Part shown: positions 30,903-39,203 of the stretch, piece after piece
How the letters are laid out: each line of letters opens with the position of its first letter
Numbering within the stretch: the first letter of the stretch is position 1
Position numbers and translations under genes: made by a program
From: Streptomyces coffeae
GTDB taxonomy: Bacteria; Actinomycetota; Actinomycetes; Streptomycetales; Streptomycetaceae
Direction of reading: 5' to 3'
Assembly (NCBI RefSeq): GCF_016741875.1
Contig: NZ_JAERRF010000011.1
Coordinates: forward strand, 214,262-278,261
DNA length: 64,000 nucleotides
Notes under the pieces: generated by a model
Told to the model about the DNA's origin: nothing
The model's database searches: none
What the model saw: only the letters and a program-made list of their open reading frames with translations

Positions 30903-31925
30903 ATGACTGCAACCTCCGCCCGCCGGGTCCTGCTCGCCGCCCCGCGTGGCTACTGCGCCGGTGTCGACCGTGCCGTGATCGCCGTCGAGAAGGCCCTGGA
31001 GCAGTACGGCGCGCCGATCTATGTGCGCAAAGAAATCGTCCACAACAAATACGTCGTCCAGACCCTGGAGAAGAAGGGCGCGATCTTCGTCGACGAGACG
31101 GAGGAGGTGCCCCAGGGGGCGATCGTGATCTTCTCGGCCCACGGTGTCGCGCCGGTCGTCCACGAGGAGGCCAGGCAGCGCCAGCTGGCCACCATCGACG
31201 CCACCTGCCCTCTGGTGACCAAGGTCCACAAGGAGGCCGTCCGGTTCGCCAACGAGGACTACGACATCCTCCTGATCGGTCACGAGGGCCATGAGGAGGT
31301 CATCGGGACCAGCGGTGAGGCGCCCGACCACATCACGCTGGTCGACGGCCCGGCCGATGTGAAGAACGTCGAGGTCCGCGACGAGTCCAAGGTCGTCTGG
31401 CTCTCCCAGACCACCCTGTCGGTGGACGAGACCATGGAGACGGTGGACGCGCTCAAGGAGCGTTTCCCGCAGCTGATCAGCCCGCCCAGCGACGACATCT
31501 GCTACGCCACCCAGAACCGCCAGACCGCGGTGAAGCAGGTCGCCGCCGAGTCCGACCTCGTCATCGTCGTCGGCTCCAAGAACTCCTCCAACTCGGTACG
31601 GCTGGTCGAGGTCGCCCTCGGCGCCGGTGCCAAGGCCGGTCATCTGGTCGACTTCGCCGACGAGATCGACGAAGCCTGGCTCGAGGGCGTGTCCACGGTC
31701 GGTGTGACCTCGGGCGCCTCGGTGCCGGACGTGCTCGTGGAGGGCGTCCTGGAGTGGCTGGCCGAGCGCGGCTTCGGTGATGTCGAGGTCGTCCAGCCCA
31801 TGGAGGAGAGCCTGACGTTCTCGCTCCCCAAGGAGCTGCGCCGCGATCTGCGGGCCGAGGCCGCGGCCGCTTCGACGGGCGGCTCCTCGGCGGGCGGCTC
31901 CTCGGCGGGCGGCGCGGAGCGGTGA
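30903..31925 (+). CDS. ispH: 4-hydroxy-3-methylbut-2-enyl diphosphate reductase
   Basis: 340 residues from ATG 30903; an in-frame ATG at 30894 is possible. The last enzyme of the MEP isoprenoid pathway, making IPP and DMAPP with a [4Fe-4S] cluster. The three cluster cysteines are in RGYCAGVDRA (C18), DATCPLVTKVH and DDICYATQNRQ; FSAHGVAP and the GSKNSSNSVRL substrate loop are also seen. A Gly/Ser/Ala repeat (GGSSAGGSSAGG) ends the protein. The stop overlaps the start of ppgK. It is divergent from xseA. Confidence 0.96.
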   Translation: MTATSARRVLLAAPRGYCAGVDRAVIAVEKALEQYGAPIYVRKEIVHNKYVVQTLEKKGAIFVDETEEVPQGAIVIFSAHGVAPVVHEEARQRQLATIDATCPLVTKVHKEAVRFANEDYDILLIGHEGHEEVIGTSGEAPDHITLVDGPADVKNVEVRDESKVVWLSQTTLSVDETMETVDALKERFPQLISPPSDDICYATQNRQTAVKQVAAESDLVIVVGSKNSSNSVRLVEVALGAGAKAGHLVDFADEIDEAWLEGVSTVGVTSGASVPDVLVEGVLEWLAERGFGDVEVVQPMEESLTFSLPKELRRDLRAEAAAASTGGSSAGGSSAGGAER

Positions 31926-32701
31926 CCGCCGCAGGCGGCTCCACCGCGCGGGTGTTCGGAGTGGACATCGGCGGGTCCGGTATCAAGGGCGCGCCGGTGG
32001 ACCTGGACCGTGGCGATCTGGCCGAGGAGCGCCACAAGGTGCTCACCCCCCATCCGGCCACCCCCGAGGCGGTCGTGGAGGGACTGGTGGAGGTCGTCCA
32101 GCACTTCGACTGGTCCGGGCGGCCGGTCGGGGTGACCTTCCCCGGGGTGGTGACGGACGGCACGACCCGTACCGCCGCCAATGTCGACAAGAGCTGGATC
32201 GGTACCGATCTGGCCGCGGTGCTCCGCGGGCGGCTGGGCTGCCCGGTGACCGTGCTCAACGACGCGGACGCCGCCGGGGTCGCGGAGATGACCTTCGGCG
32301 CGGGCCAGGGCCGTCAGGGCACGGTCGTCCTGCTCACCCTGGGTACCGGCATCGGCAGTGCGGTCTTCACCGGCGGCACACTGGTGCCCAACACCGAGCT
32401 GGGCCATCTGGAGCTGCACGGCCACGAGGCCGAGAAGCGCGCCTCGACCAAGGCCAAGGAGGACCAGGACCTCAGCTGGGAGCACTGGGCGGGCCGGGTA
32501 CAGAAGTACCTGGCCCATCTGGAGATGCTGTTCTCGCCCGAGCTGTTCGTGATCGGCGGCGGGGTGAGCCGCAAGGCCCACAAGTTCCTGCCGCTGATCG
32601 AGGACATCAGAGCCGAGATCGTGCCTGCGAGGCTCCAGAACAACGCGGGGATCGTGGGGGCCGCGATGGCCGCGTCGTCCGCTGCCGGTGACGCCGGCTG
32701 A
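31922..32701 (+). CDS. ppgK: Polyphosphate glucokinase
   Basis: A 259-residue ROK-family kinase whose GTG overlaps the ispH stop (GTGA). Motifs: FGVDIGGSGIKGAPVDL (phosphate-1), VGVTFPGVVTDG, VLNDADAAGVAEM with the catalytic Asp, LLTLGTGIGSAVF and ELGHLELHG. Actinobacterial PpgK phosphorylates glucose from polyphosphate or ATP. The last 95 bases overlap the end of the convergent DUF6542 gene. Confidence 0.94.
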   Translation: MTAAGGSTARVFGVDIGGSGIKGAPVDLDRGDLAEERHKVLTPHPATPEAVVEGLVEVVQHFDWSGRPVGVTFPGVVTDGTTRTAANVDKSWIGTDLAAVLRGRLGCPVTVLNDADAAGVAEMTFGAGQGRQGTVVLLTLGTGIGSAVFTGGTLVPNTELGHLELHGHEAEKRASTKAKEDQDLSWEHWAGRVQKYLAHLEMLFSPELFVIGGGVSRKAHKFLPLIEDIRAEIVPARLQNNAGIVGAAMAASSAAGDAG

Positions 32702-33269
32702 CCAGGGTCGCCCGGCGCACCAGGACGATCAGCACGGTGAGCAGCGTTCCCGAGTAGAGCCAGCCCGCGTGCAGCGAGAGCAGGGTGAACACGCCGATCG
32801 CCTGTCCCGCGAACCCCTCGCCGCCGTCGTTGATCGGCAGCAGCCCGGCCGTGAAGGCAAGCGGCACCGTAATCGGTCCCGCCAGCAGATCGGCCGGCCG
32901 TACCCACATGGCGCAGGCCGCGCAGGCGAACAGGAAGAACCAGCTGTACACGGTGGGTGAGCCGGCGAAAAGTAACGCGTCCAGACAGCCGAAGCCCAGC
33001 ATGCCCAGCGTGGTCAGCAGCCCGGTGCCGAGCCCGGTGAGCCGGGGGTCCGGCCAGCTCGGGCGGCGGCCGCGCAGACCGGACAGCGCCGTGGCGGCGG
33101 CGCCGAGCGGTCTATTCCGCCGCGCCGGCGCCCGCGCCGGGCGTGACGCCCGGTCCGCGCCGCCCCTGCCCGGCCCTCTGCCACCTCGGCCCGTGTACGT
33201 ATCGTCCGCGGCCGGGCGCGGCGGCGGGGCCGCCGCCCGGCGGGGCGTTCGTGTGCTGTAGTGCTCCAC
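32607..33269 (-). CDS. DUF6542 membrane protein
   Basis: A 220-residue protein with a 75-residue Arg/Pro/Ala/Gly-rich cytoplasmic start and about four TM helices (TGLLTTLGMLGFGCLDALLF, YSWFFLFACAACAMWV, VPLAFTAGLLP, AIGVFTLLSLHAGWLYSGTL plus a final LLTVLIVLV). The C-terminus is basic and runs into the 3' end of ppgK on the opposite strand (95-bp overlap). Function is unknown. The start at 33269 (MEHYSTRTPRR) is the only in-frame option that keeps the full charged region. Confidence 0.78.
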   Translation of the reverse strand: MEHYSTRTPRRAAAPPPRPAADDTYTGRGGRGPGRGGADRASRPARAPARRNRPLGAAATALSGLRGRRPSWPDPRLTGLGTGLLTTLGMLGFGCLDALLFAGSPTVYSWFFLFACAACAMWVRPADLLAGPITVPLAFTAGLLPINDGGEGFAGQAIGVFTLLSLHAGWLYSGTLLTVLIVLVRRATLVSRRHRQRTTRPSRPPRSPRCSGASQARSRL

Positions 33270-33466
33270 CCGACCAACGTAGGTCGACGGAGGGCGGTAA
33301 TCCGCCCTTGGACACGCCCTTCGCAGGACCTTGGCAGCGTGTTCGACTGATTATCAGCCCGGGTGGGTGATCGGGAGCGGCCCCGTAGACTGGTGGACCG
33401 GCCCCGTCAGGGGCCACGTCCCTGTCATCACATCCCCGCTACGGGAAGCTACGGGAAGTCGCCAAC

Positions 33467-34555
33467 GTGTCGCTCACGATCGGAATCGTCGGTCTGCCCA
33501 ATGTCGGCAAGTCGACCCTGTTCAACGCCCTGACCAAGAACGACGTGCTCGCGGCCAACTACCCGTTCGCCACCATCGAGCCCAACGTCGGTGTCGTCGG
33601 CGTCCCGGACCCCCGGCTCGACAAGCTCGCCGAGCTCTTCGGCTCCGCCCGCAAACTGCCCGCCACCGTCGACTTCGTCGACATCGCCGGGATCGTGAAG
33701 GGCGCCTCGGAGGGTGAGGGGCTGGGCAACAAGTTCCTGGCGAACATCCGTGAGTCCGATGCGATCTGCCAGGTCATCCGCGCCTTCAAGGACGAGAACG
33801 TCGTCCATGTCGACGGCAAGATCTCGCCCAAGAGCGATATCGAGACGATCAACACCGAGCTGATCCTCGCCGATCTCCAGACCATCGAGAAGGTGCTGCC
33901 CCGCCTGGTCAAGGAGTCCCGGATACAGAAGGACAAGCAGGCGCAGGTCAAGGCGGTCGAGGAGGCCAAGGGCATCCTCGAGGAGGGCCGCACCCTCTTC
34001 TCCGAGGGCATCGTCCAGGGCAGCGAGCGCGCCGCCCTCCTCCACGAGCTGCACCTGCTGACCACCAAGCCCTTCCTCTACGTCTTCAACGTCGACGAGG
34101 ACGAGCTGACCGACGACTCCTTCAAGGCCGAGCAGCGCGCCCTGGTCGCCCCGGCCGAGGCGATCTTCCTCAACGCCAAGCTGGAGGCCGACCTCGCCGA
34201 GCTCGACGACGACGAGGCCCTGGAGCTCCTGCAGTCCGTCGGCCAGGACGAGCCGGGCCTCACCACCCTCGCCCGCGTCGGCTTCAACACCCTGGGCCTC
34301 CAGACCTATCTCACGGCAGGCCCCAAGGAGTCCCGCGCCTGGACCATCAAGAAGGGCGCCACGGCCCCCGAAGCCGCCGGTGTGATCCACACCGACTTCC
34401 AGAAGGGCTTCATCAAGGCCGAGGTCATCTCCTTCGACGAACTGGTCGAGACCGGCTCCGTCGCCGACGCCCGCGCGGCGGGCAAGGCGCGTATGGAGGG
34501 CAAGGACTATGTGATGCGCGACGGGGATGTCGTGGAGTTCCGCTTCAACGTGTAG
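33467..34555 (+). CDS. ychF: Redox-regulated ATPase YchF
   Basis: 362 residues from GTG 33467. Obg-family P-loop: IVGLPNVGKSTLFNALTKND (G1), NYPFATIEPNVGVV (switch I), VDFVDIAGIVKGASEGEGLG (G3), a helical coiled-coil insert near 130-200, NVDEDEL (G4-like), and the C-terminal TGS domain ending GKDYVMRDGDVVEFRFNV. YchF/Ola1 binds ATP rather than GTP and associates with ribosomes. It is normal in length. Confidence 0.96.
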   Translation: MSLTIGIVGLPNVGKSTLFNALTKNDVLAANYPFATIEPNVGVVGVPDPRLDKLAELFGSARKLPATVDFVDIAGIVKGASEGEGLGNKFLANIRESDAICQVIRAFKDENVVHVDGKISPKSDIETINTELILADLQTIEKVLPRLVKESRIQKDKQAQVKAVEEAKGILEEGRTLFSEGIVQGSERAALLHELHLLTTKPFLYVFNVDEDELTDDSFKAEQRALVAPAEAIFLNAKLEADLAELDDDEALELLQSVGQDEPGLTTLARVGFNTLGLQTYLTAGPKESRAWTIKKGATAPEAAGVIHTDFQKGFIKAEVISFDELVETGSVADARAAGKARMEGKDYVMRDGDVVEFRFNV

Positions 34556-34590
34556 TCGCTTCCCCGGCATCGCCGTAGCGATCAGGTCAC

Positions 34591-34622
34591 ACGGGGCCGA
34601 CCCCCTGCGGGGTCGGCCCCGT
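34591..34622. terminator. ychF terminator
   Basis: A perfect 14-bp stem (34591-34604 with 34609-34622) and a CTGC loop, between ychF and the convergent decarboxylase gene. Confidence 0.88.
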
Positions 34623-34642
34623 TGTCGTTCGCCGCATGTGCC

Positions 34643-36142
34643 TCACGCACCAGCGGGTCCGTCCACGACGCGCAGCGTCGTCACGGCCGGGTCGGCGGCG
34701 CCTCGCACGTGACCGTTGGGGACGGCCGCGGTGCGGTGGAAGAAGTCGACGAGTTCGGCGGTGATGACCTCGCCCGGCAGGACGTTGGGGATACCGGGTG
34801 GGTACGCGGCGAGCGTGTCGGCGGATACCCGCCCGATGGCCTCGTGGGCCGGGACGCTGCGGCTGGGCGCGAGGAATGCGGTACGGGTGGTCAGGGCGAC
34901 CGGGCCGGGGGCGGGCAGCCGCAGTCGGCTCGGCGGAGCCTGTTCGCCGAGCGGGGCCGGGAGTGCGTGCAGGGCCTGGAGGAAGCGGTGGGTGTCCGGC
35001 TCCGCCCCCGCGCCGATCACGGCGACGATCGCCGAGTCGGTGGCGACCTCCACCATGATGCGGTGGTCGTGCATCAGCCGGCGCCGGGCCTCGTGGCCGG
35101 AGATCCCGCCGACCCGGGTGTTGACCGGAACCCGCAGCGGATCGGCGTCCACGATGTCAGGGAAGCGCTCGAAGTCGTCGCCGGCCAGGCGGAACCGGTT
35201 GGCGGAGCGGACCTGGGAGCGTATCTCGGCCGCCGTGTCCAGCGAGGCGCCGATCCGGTCCTTGCCGGTCACCAGGGCCTGGCGGGCCATGTCGAGGGAG
35301 GTCAGCAGCAGCGCGCTGGCGCTGGTGGACTGGGTCAGGTGGAAGACCCGGTCGATCAGTGGCTCCAGGGTGTCGGCGAACGGTCCGTCGCCGAGGTGCA
35401 GCATCGCGGACTGGGTGAGACTTCCGGCCAGCTTGTGCGTGCTGGAGATGACGATGTCGGCTCCCTGCGCGAGGGCGTTCGCGGGGAGGCCGGGGTGGAA
35501 GCCGAAATGCGATCCCCATGCCTCGTCGACGATGAGCGGGATCCCGGCGGCGTGGGCCACGTCGGCCAGGGCGCGTACGTCGGCGACCGCACCGAAGTAG
35601 CTCGGCGTCACCACGTACGCGGCAGCCGCCTCCGGGTTGGCGGCGAGGGTCCGGGCGAGGTCCGCCGGGGCCACCCCGTGCGCGATGCCCAGGTCGGCGT
35701 CGACCGACGGATGCACAAAGGCGGCCTTCTGGCCGGAGAGCACCAGGCCGTCGATGACGCTGGAGTGGACGCTGCGCTGCACGATCAGCGTTTCGCCGAG
35801 CGACCGGGTGACCAGGGTCGCCATCCGGTTCCCCTGGGAGGCGCCGTTGGTGAGGAACCAGGTCCTGCGCGCCCCCCACGCCTGCGCGGCGAGATCGAGC
35901 GCCTGGCTCATCGGGCTGGCGGTGCCGAGGTCGATGCCCTCCAGCAGCGGTGGCACGTCCATGCGCAGCGGCGCGTCACCGAGCAGCCGCGCGAGCGGAC
36001 CGAAGCGGCTGAGGTCGGCGGAGTGGCCGGGGACGTTCAGCCGCAGCCAGTCCTGGCCGGCGTAGGCCCGGACGGCCTCGGCGTAGGGGGCGGTGTGCTG
36101 GGCGGCGAGCGTGGTTCGGTGCGTCACGTGGAGCAGCGTCAC
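34643..36142 (-). CDS. PLP-dependent Orn/Lys/Arg decarboxylase family protein
   Basis: A 499-residue fold-type I PLP enzyme of the basic amino-acid decarboxylase group: LNVPGHSADLSRFG, TNGASQGNRMATLV, QRSVHSSVIDGLVLSG, VTPSYFGAVADV, IVDEAWGSHFGFHP (cofactor Asp206) and SSTHKLAGSLTQSAML with the PLP lysine K237. It lacks the N-terminal wing domain of the large inducible enterobacterial decarboxylases. It would yield a diamine or agmatine; the exact substrate is not predictable. It is divergent from a LysR regulator, its likely activator. Confidence 0.9.
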   Translation of the reverse strand: MTLLHVTHRTTLAAQHTAPYAEAVRAYAGQDWLRLNVPGHSADLSRFGPLARLLGDAPLRMDVPPLLEGIDLGTASPMSQALDLAAQAWGARRTWFLTNGASQGNRMATLVTRSLGETLIVQRSVHSSVIDGLVLSGQKAAFVHPSVDADLGIAHGVAPADLARTLAANPEAAAAYVVTPSYFGAVADVRALADVAHAAGIPLIVDEAWGSHFGFHPGLPANALAQGADIVISSTHKLAGSLTQSAMLHLGDGPFADTLEPLIDRVFHLTQSTSASALLLTSLDMARQALVTGKDRIGASLDTAAEIRSQVRSANRFRLAGDDFERFPDIVDADPLRVPVNTRVGGISGHEARRRLMHDHRIMVEVATDSAIVAVIGAGAEPDTHRFLQALHALPAPLGEQAPPSRLRLPAPGPVALTTRTAFLAPSRSVPAHEAIGRVSADTLAAYPPGIPNVLPGEVITAELVDFFHRTAAVPNGHVRGAADPAVTTLRVVDGPAGA

Positions 36143-36156
36143 AAGGGTGGATCGTT

Positions 36157-36169
36157 AGAGGAACCCTCT
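36157..36169. promoter_or_regulatory. Dyad between decarboxylase and LysR genes
   Basis: AGAGG-AAC-CCTCT in the short 73-base divergent region. LysR regulators bind such dyads between their own gene and the target. Confidence 0.4.
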
Positions 36170-36215
36170 GTTTATATGGATGTCTCCAGAGTTCTTCTAT
36201 AGACCAGGGGTGCTC

Positions 36216-37163
36216 ATGCTGGAGCTGCGCCATTTCCAGGTCCTGCGTGCCATCGCCCGCGAAGGCTCCCTCGCCGGCGCCGCACGCGTGCTGCGCTACA
36301 CCCAGCCGACGGTGACGTACCACCTGGCCACCCTCGAATCCCACTTCGGCGCGCCGCTGTTCCACCGGAGCTCCCGTGGGGCCGCCCTCACCGAGGTCGG
36401 GGAGGCGCTGCTGCCGCATGCCGAGGCGGTTCTGGAACGCGTCCGGCTCGCTGAGCAGGAGGTGCGCGGCATGGTGCGGCGCGGCACCGCGACCCTGCGC
36501 GTCGGGACCTTCCCCACGGCAGGCGCCCTGCTGCTCCCTCCGGCGGTCCGCAGCCTCCACCGCCAGGGGGTCCATGTCACCCTGCGGGAGGGAGAGCTCC
36601 CCACCCTGCTCGCCGGGCTCCGTTCCCGGGAGCTGCACCTCGCCCTGGTCTTCTCCCAGCCGGGTGACCGTCTCGATCTGGAGGAGGACTTCATCGTCCA
36701 CCCCCTGCTCGAGGACCCCCTGATGCTCGTGCTGCCCGCCGACCACCCGCAAGCCCACAGGGAAAGCGTCCCGCTGACCGCGCTGCGCGAGGACGGCTGG
36801 ATCATGGGCACCACCGACTGGGACCCGTGCGACCGCCTGCTCTCCTGGGCCTGCGCCCAGGAGGGATTCGAGCCCGTGCGTGTGATGCGCACCGACGACT
36901 ACGGAGTGCTCCAGGGCTTTGTCGCCGCAGGGCTGGGCGTCGCCCTCGTCCCCGGCCTGGGACTGGGCAGCCCCCGGGACGACATCGTGGTCCGCCCGAT
37001 CGACGGCCGGGCACTGGCCCGGCAGATCGGTGTCGCCGTGCTGCGCACCACCACGGTGGGCAGCGCCGGCCAACTGCTGGCCGAACTGCGGAAGGAAGCC
37101 GCACGGATCCAGGCCGAGCACCGCGGGCCGGGGCTCACGCCACCGGTCGTCGCTCCGCGCTGA
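36216..37163 (+). CDS. LysR family transcriptional regulator
   Basis: About 315 residues from ATG 36216 (MLELRHFQVLRAIAREGSLA); GTG 36210 is an alternative. The N-terminal wHTH (AARVLRYTQPTVTYHLATLE, FHRSSRGAALTEVGEALLPH) is followed by the effector domain (RVGTFPTAGALLLPPAVRSL). It is divergent from the decarboxylase gene and probably controls it in response to an amino acid or amine. Confidence 0.93.
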   Translation: MLELRHFQVLRAIAREGSLAGAARVLRYTQPTVTYHLATLESHFGAPLFHRSSRGAALTEVGEALLPHAEAVLERVRLAEQEVRGMVRRGTATLRVGTFPTAGALLLPPAVRSLHRQGVHVTLREGELPTLLAGLRSRELHLALVFSQPGDRLDLEEDFIVHPLLEDPLMLVLPADHPQAHRESVPLTALREDGWIMGTTDWDPCDRLLSWACAQEGFEPVRVMRTDDYGVLQGFVAAGLGVALVPGLGLGSPRDDIVVRPIDGRALARQIGVAVLRTTTVGSAGQLLAELRKEAARIQAEHRGPGLTPPVVAPR

Positions 37164-37176
37164 GCGTGCGGGCCGC

Positions 37177-37614
37177 TTACAGCCGGGGCCTGTTGAACAG
37201 CCGGGACAGCACGATCACACTCTCGGTGCGGTCGATGACGGGGACCTCACGGACCCGCTGAATGGCCTGCTCCAGGTGCGCGATGTCCCGGGCGAGCATG
37301 TGCAGCATCGCGTCTGCCGCACCGGAGACGGTGCAGGCCTCGACGACTTCCGGGATCTCTTCCAGGGCCTGGTGCAGCTCGGCGGGGGTGGGGTGGCCCT
37401 TGCAGTACACCTCGATGAACGCCTCGGTCCGCCAGCCCAGCGCCTGGGTGTCGATGAGCGCGGTGAACCCGCGAATCGCCCCGGTGGCAATGAGCCGGTC
37501 GAGCCGCCGTTTGGCGGCCGGCGCGGAGAGCCCGGCCGCCTCACCGATCTCGGCATAGGTGCTCCGGGCGTTCCGCAGAACGCAACGGATGATCTCTTCG
37601 TCGATGGCGTCCAC
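37177..37614 (-). CDS. Lrp/AsnC family regulator
   Basis: 145 residues from GTG 37614 (VDAIDEEIIRCVLRNARSTY), with GGAGG seven bases upstream; the longer frame upstream is not needed. The AsnC HTH (YAEIGEAAGLSAPAAKRRLD) and RAM ligand-binding domain (FIEVYCKGHPTPAELHQALE, CTVSGAADAMLHMLARDIAH) are complete. Divergent from the M20 deacylase/permease pair, which it probably regulates in response to an amino acid. Confidence 0.93.
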   Translation of the reverse strand: MDAIDEEIIRCVLRNARSTYAEIGEAAGLSAPAAKRRLDRLIATGAIRGFTALIDTQALGWRTEAFIEVYCKGHPTPAELHQALEEIPEVVEACTVSGAADAMLHMLARDIAHLEQAIQRVREVPVIDRTESVIVLSRLFNRPRL

Positions 37615-37785
37615 GCCGCTACCTCCACGGGAAGGGCAGCCGCTCCGCGCGCAAGAAAACTCCGCAGCGGCTTGAAGTAAGCAAGAAATCGAATTCAGAA
37701 GACAAGATATGGCAATTGATTGCGCTGATCGCCCGAACATAGCATCCGGAGCCATCCGCTTGGCCCCGATGACGGGAGTGACCCC

Positions 37786-39060
37786 ATGGCCGCAGCGCTC
37801 AAGCCCGAGGAGTCCGCTGCTCTGGAGGCGATCGACGAGGACGCAATCGCCCGGATGCTCCTGGCACTGCTCGCGATCCCCAGCGTGACCGGGAGTGCCG
37901 CCGAGTCCGACCTACAGCACCGCCTGGCAGAACATCTGGGCCGACTCGGTCTGGACGTCGATCTGTGGTCCATGGACCTGCCGACGCTGCGTGCGCATCC
38001 CGGCTTTCCCGGGACCGAGGCGCCGCGCGAGGAAGGGTGGGGGCTGGTGGCGACCACGTCGGACGGCGGTGACGGACCGACGATGATCCTTCAGGGGCAC
38101 GTCGATGTGGTGCCGCCCGGCGACCTTCGGGGGTGGCACGGCGACCCTTTTGTCCCGCGAGTGGCCGGAGACGTCGTCCACGCCCGTGGCGCCTGCGACA
38201 TGAAGGCCGGGCTGGTGGCCAACCTCGCCGCCCTGGCGGCGATCCGCGCGAGCGGCGCCAGGCTGCGCGGCCGGGTGGCCGCCCACTGCGTGGTCGGTGA
38301 AGAGGACGGCGGGCTCGGCGCCTTCGCCACCCTCCAGCGCGGCCACACCGGTGACGCCTGCATCATCACCGAACCGACCAGCGGCACGCTGGTGACCGCG
38401 AACGCCGGCGCGCTGACCTTCCGTATCGAGGTTCCGGGCCGGGCCACGCACGCGAGTACCCGCGACGCGGGCGTCAGCGCCATCGATACGTACCTGCCCC
38501 TCCATCAGGCACTGGCCCGGCTGGAAACCCGGCGCAACGCGGACATCGACCCGCTGATGGCGGAGTCCAGGATTCCGTACGCGCTCTCCGTCGGCACGCT
38601 CCGCGCGGGTGACTGGGCGAGCAGCGTGCCGGACTGCCTGGTCGCCGAGGGCAGGCTGGGTGTCCGGCTCGGCGAGGATCCGGCCGAGGCCGTCGCCGAC
38701 TTCGAGACCTGCGTGGCCGAGGCGTGCGCGGACGATCCGTGGCTGCGCACTCACCCGGCGACCGTGAGCTGGCCCGGCGGCCGGTTCGCCAGCGGCCGGC
38801 TGCCGAGCGGCCATCCGCTCACGGCTCTGGTCCGGGACGCGCACGCCGACGCGGTCGGCGGGCCGCGGCCGCGCGAGCGCGGCGCGCCCTACGGAAGCGA
38901 CCTGAGGCTGTACGCCGCCGCGGACATCCCGACCCTCCAATTCGGTCCCGGCGATGTGCGCCTGGCGCACAGCCCCCGGGAGCAGATCTCCCTCCCCGAG
39001 ATCGTCGCGGTGACCCGCACCCTCGTCCTCGCGGTACTGCGCACCGTCGGCACCGCGTAG
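37786..39060 (+). CDS. M20 family metallopeptidase (ArgE/DapE-like deacylase)
   Basis: A 424-residue M20 enzyme. Zinc ligand motifs are LQGHVDVVPPGD (first His/Asp), RGACDMKAGLVA (bridging Asp) and VVGEEDGGLGAF (general-base Glu), with the dimerisation lid (TFRIEVPGRATHAS) in the middle and a C-terminal His region (LRLYAAADIPTLQFGPGDVR, then LAHSPREQISL). It removes an N-acyl group from an amino acid, such as acetylornithine or a succinylated substrate. It sits 143 bases before an amino-acid permease, so a joint uptake and deacylation function is likely. Confidence 0.92.
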   Translation: MAAALKPEESAALEAIDEDAIARMLLALLAIPSVTGSAAESDLQHRLAEHLGRLGLDVDLWSMDLPTLRAHPGFPGTEAPREEGWGLVATTSDGGDGPTMILQGHVDVVPPGDLRGWHGDPFVPRVAGDVVHARGACDMKAGLVANLAALAAIRASGARLRGRVAAHCVVGEEDGGLGAFATLQRGHTGDACIITEPTSGTLVTANAGALTFRIEVPGRATHASTRDAGVSAIDTYLPLHQALARLETRRNADIDPLMAESRIPYALSVGTLRAGDWASSVPDCLVAEGRLGVRLGEDPAEAVADFETCVAEACADDPWLRTHPATVSWPGGRFASGRLPSGHPLTALVRDAHADAVGGPRPRERGAPYGSDLRLYAAADIPTLQFGPGDVRLAHSPREQISLPEIVAVTRTLVLAVLRTVGTA

Positions 39061-39203
39061 GACGCACAAGACGCCTGCCCGGAGCGGGCGTCGGGGCCAT
39101 CTCCCTCGGGCGGGACGGTGGCCACGAGAGAGGCCGGACACGTCGGGCACACCGAGCGGGACCGGCACCTGGAGCATCGAGCCGTGGAGCGAAAGGCACC
39201 ATC

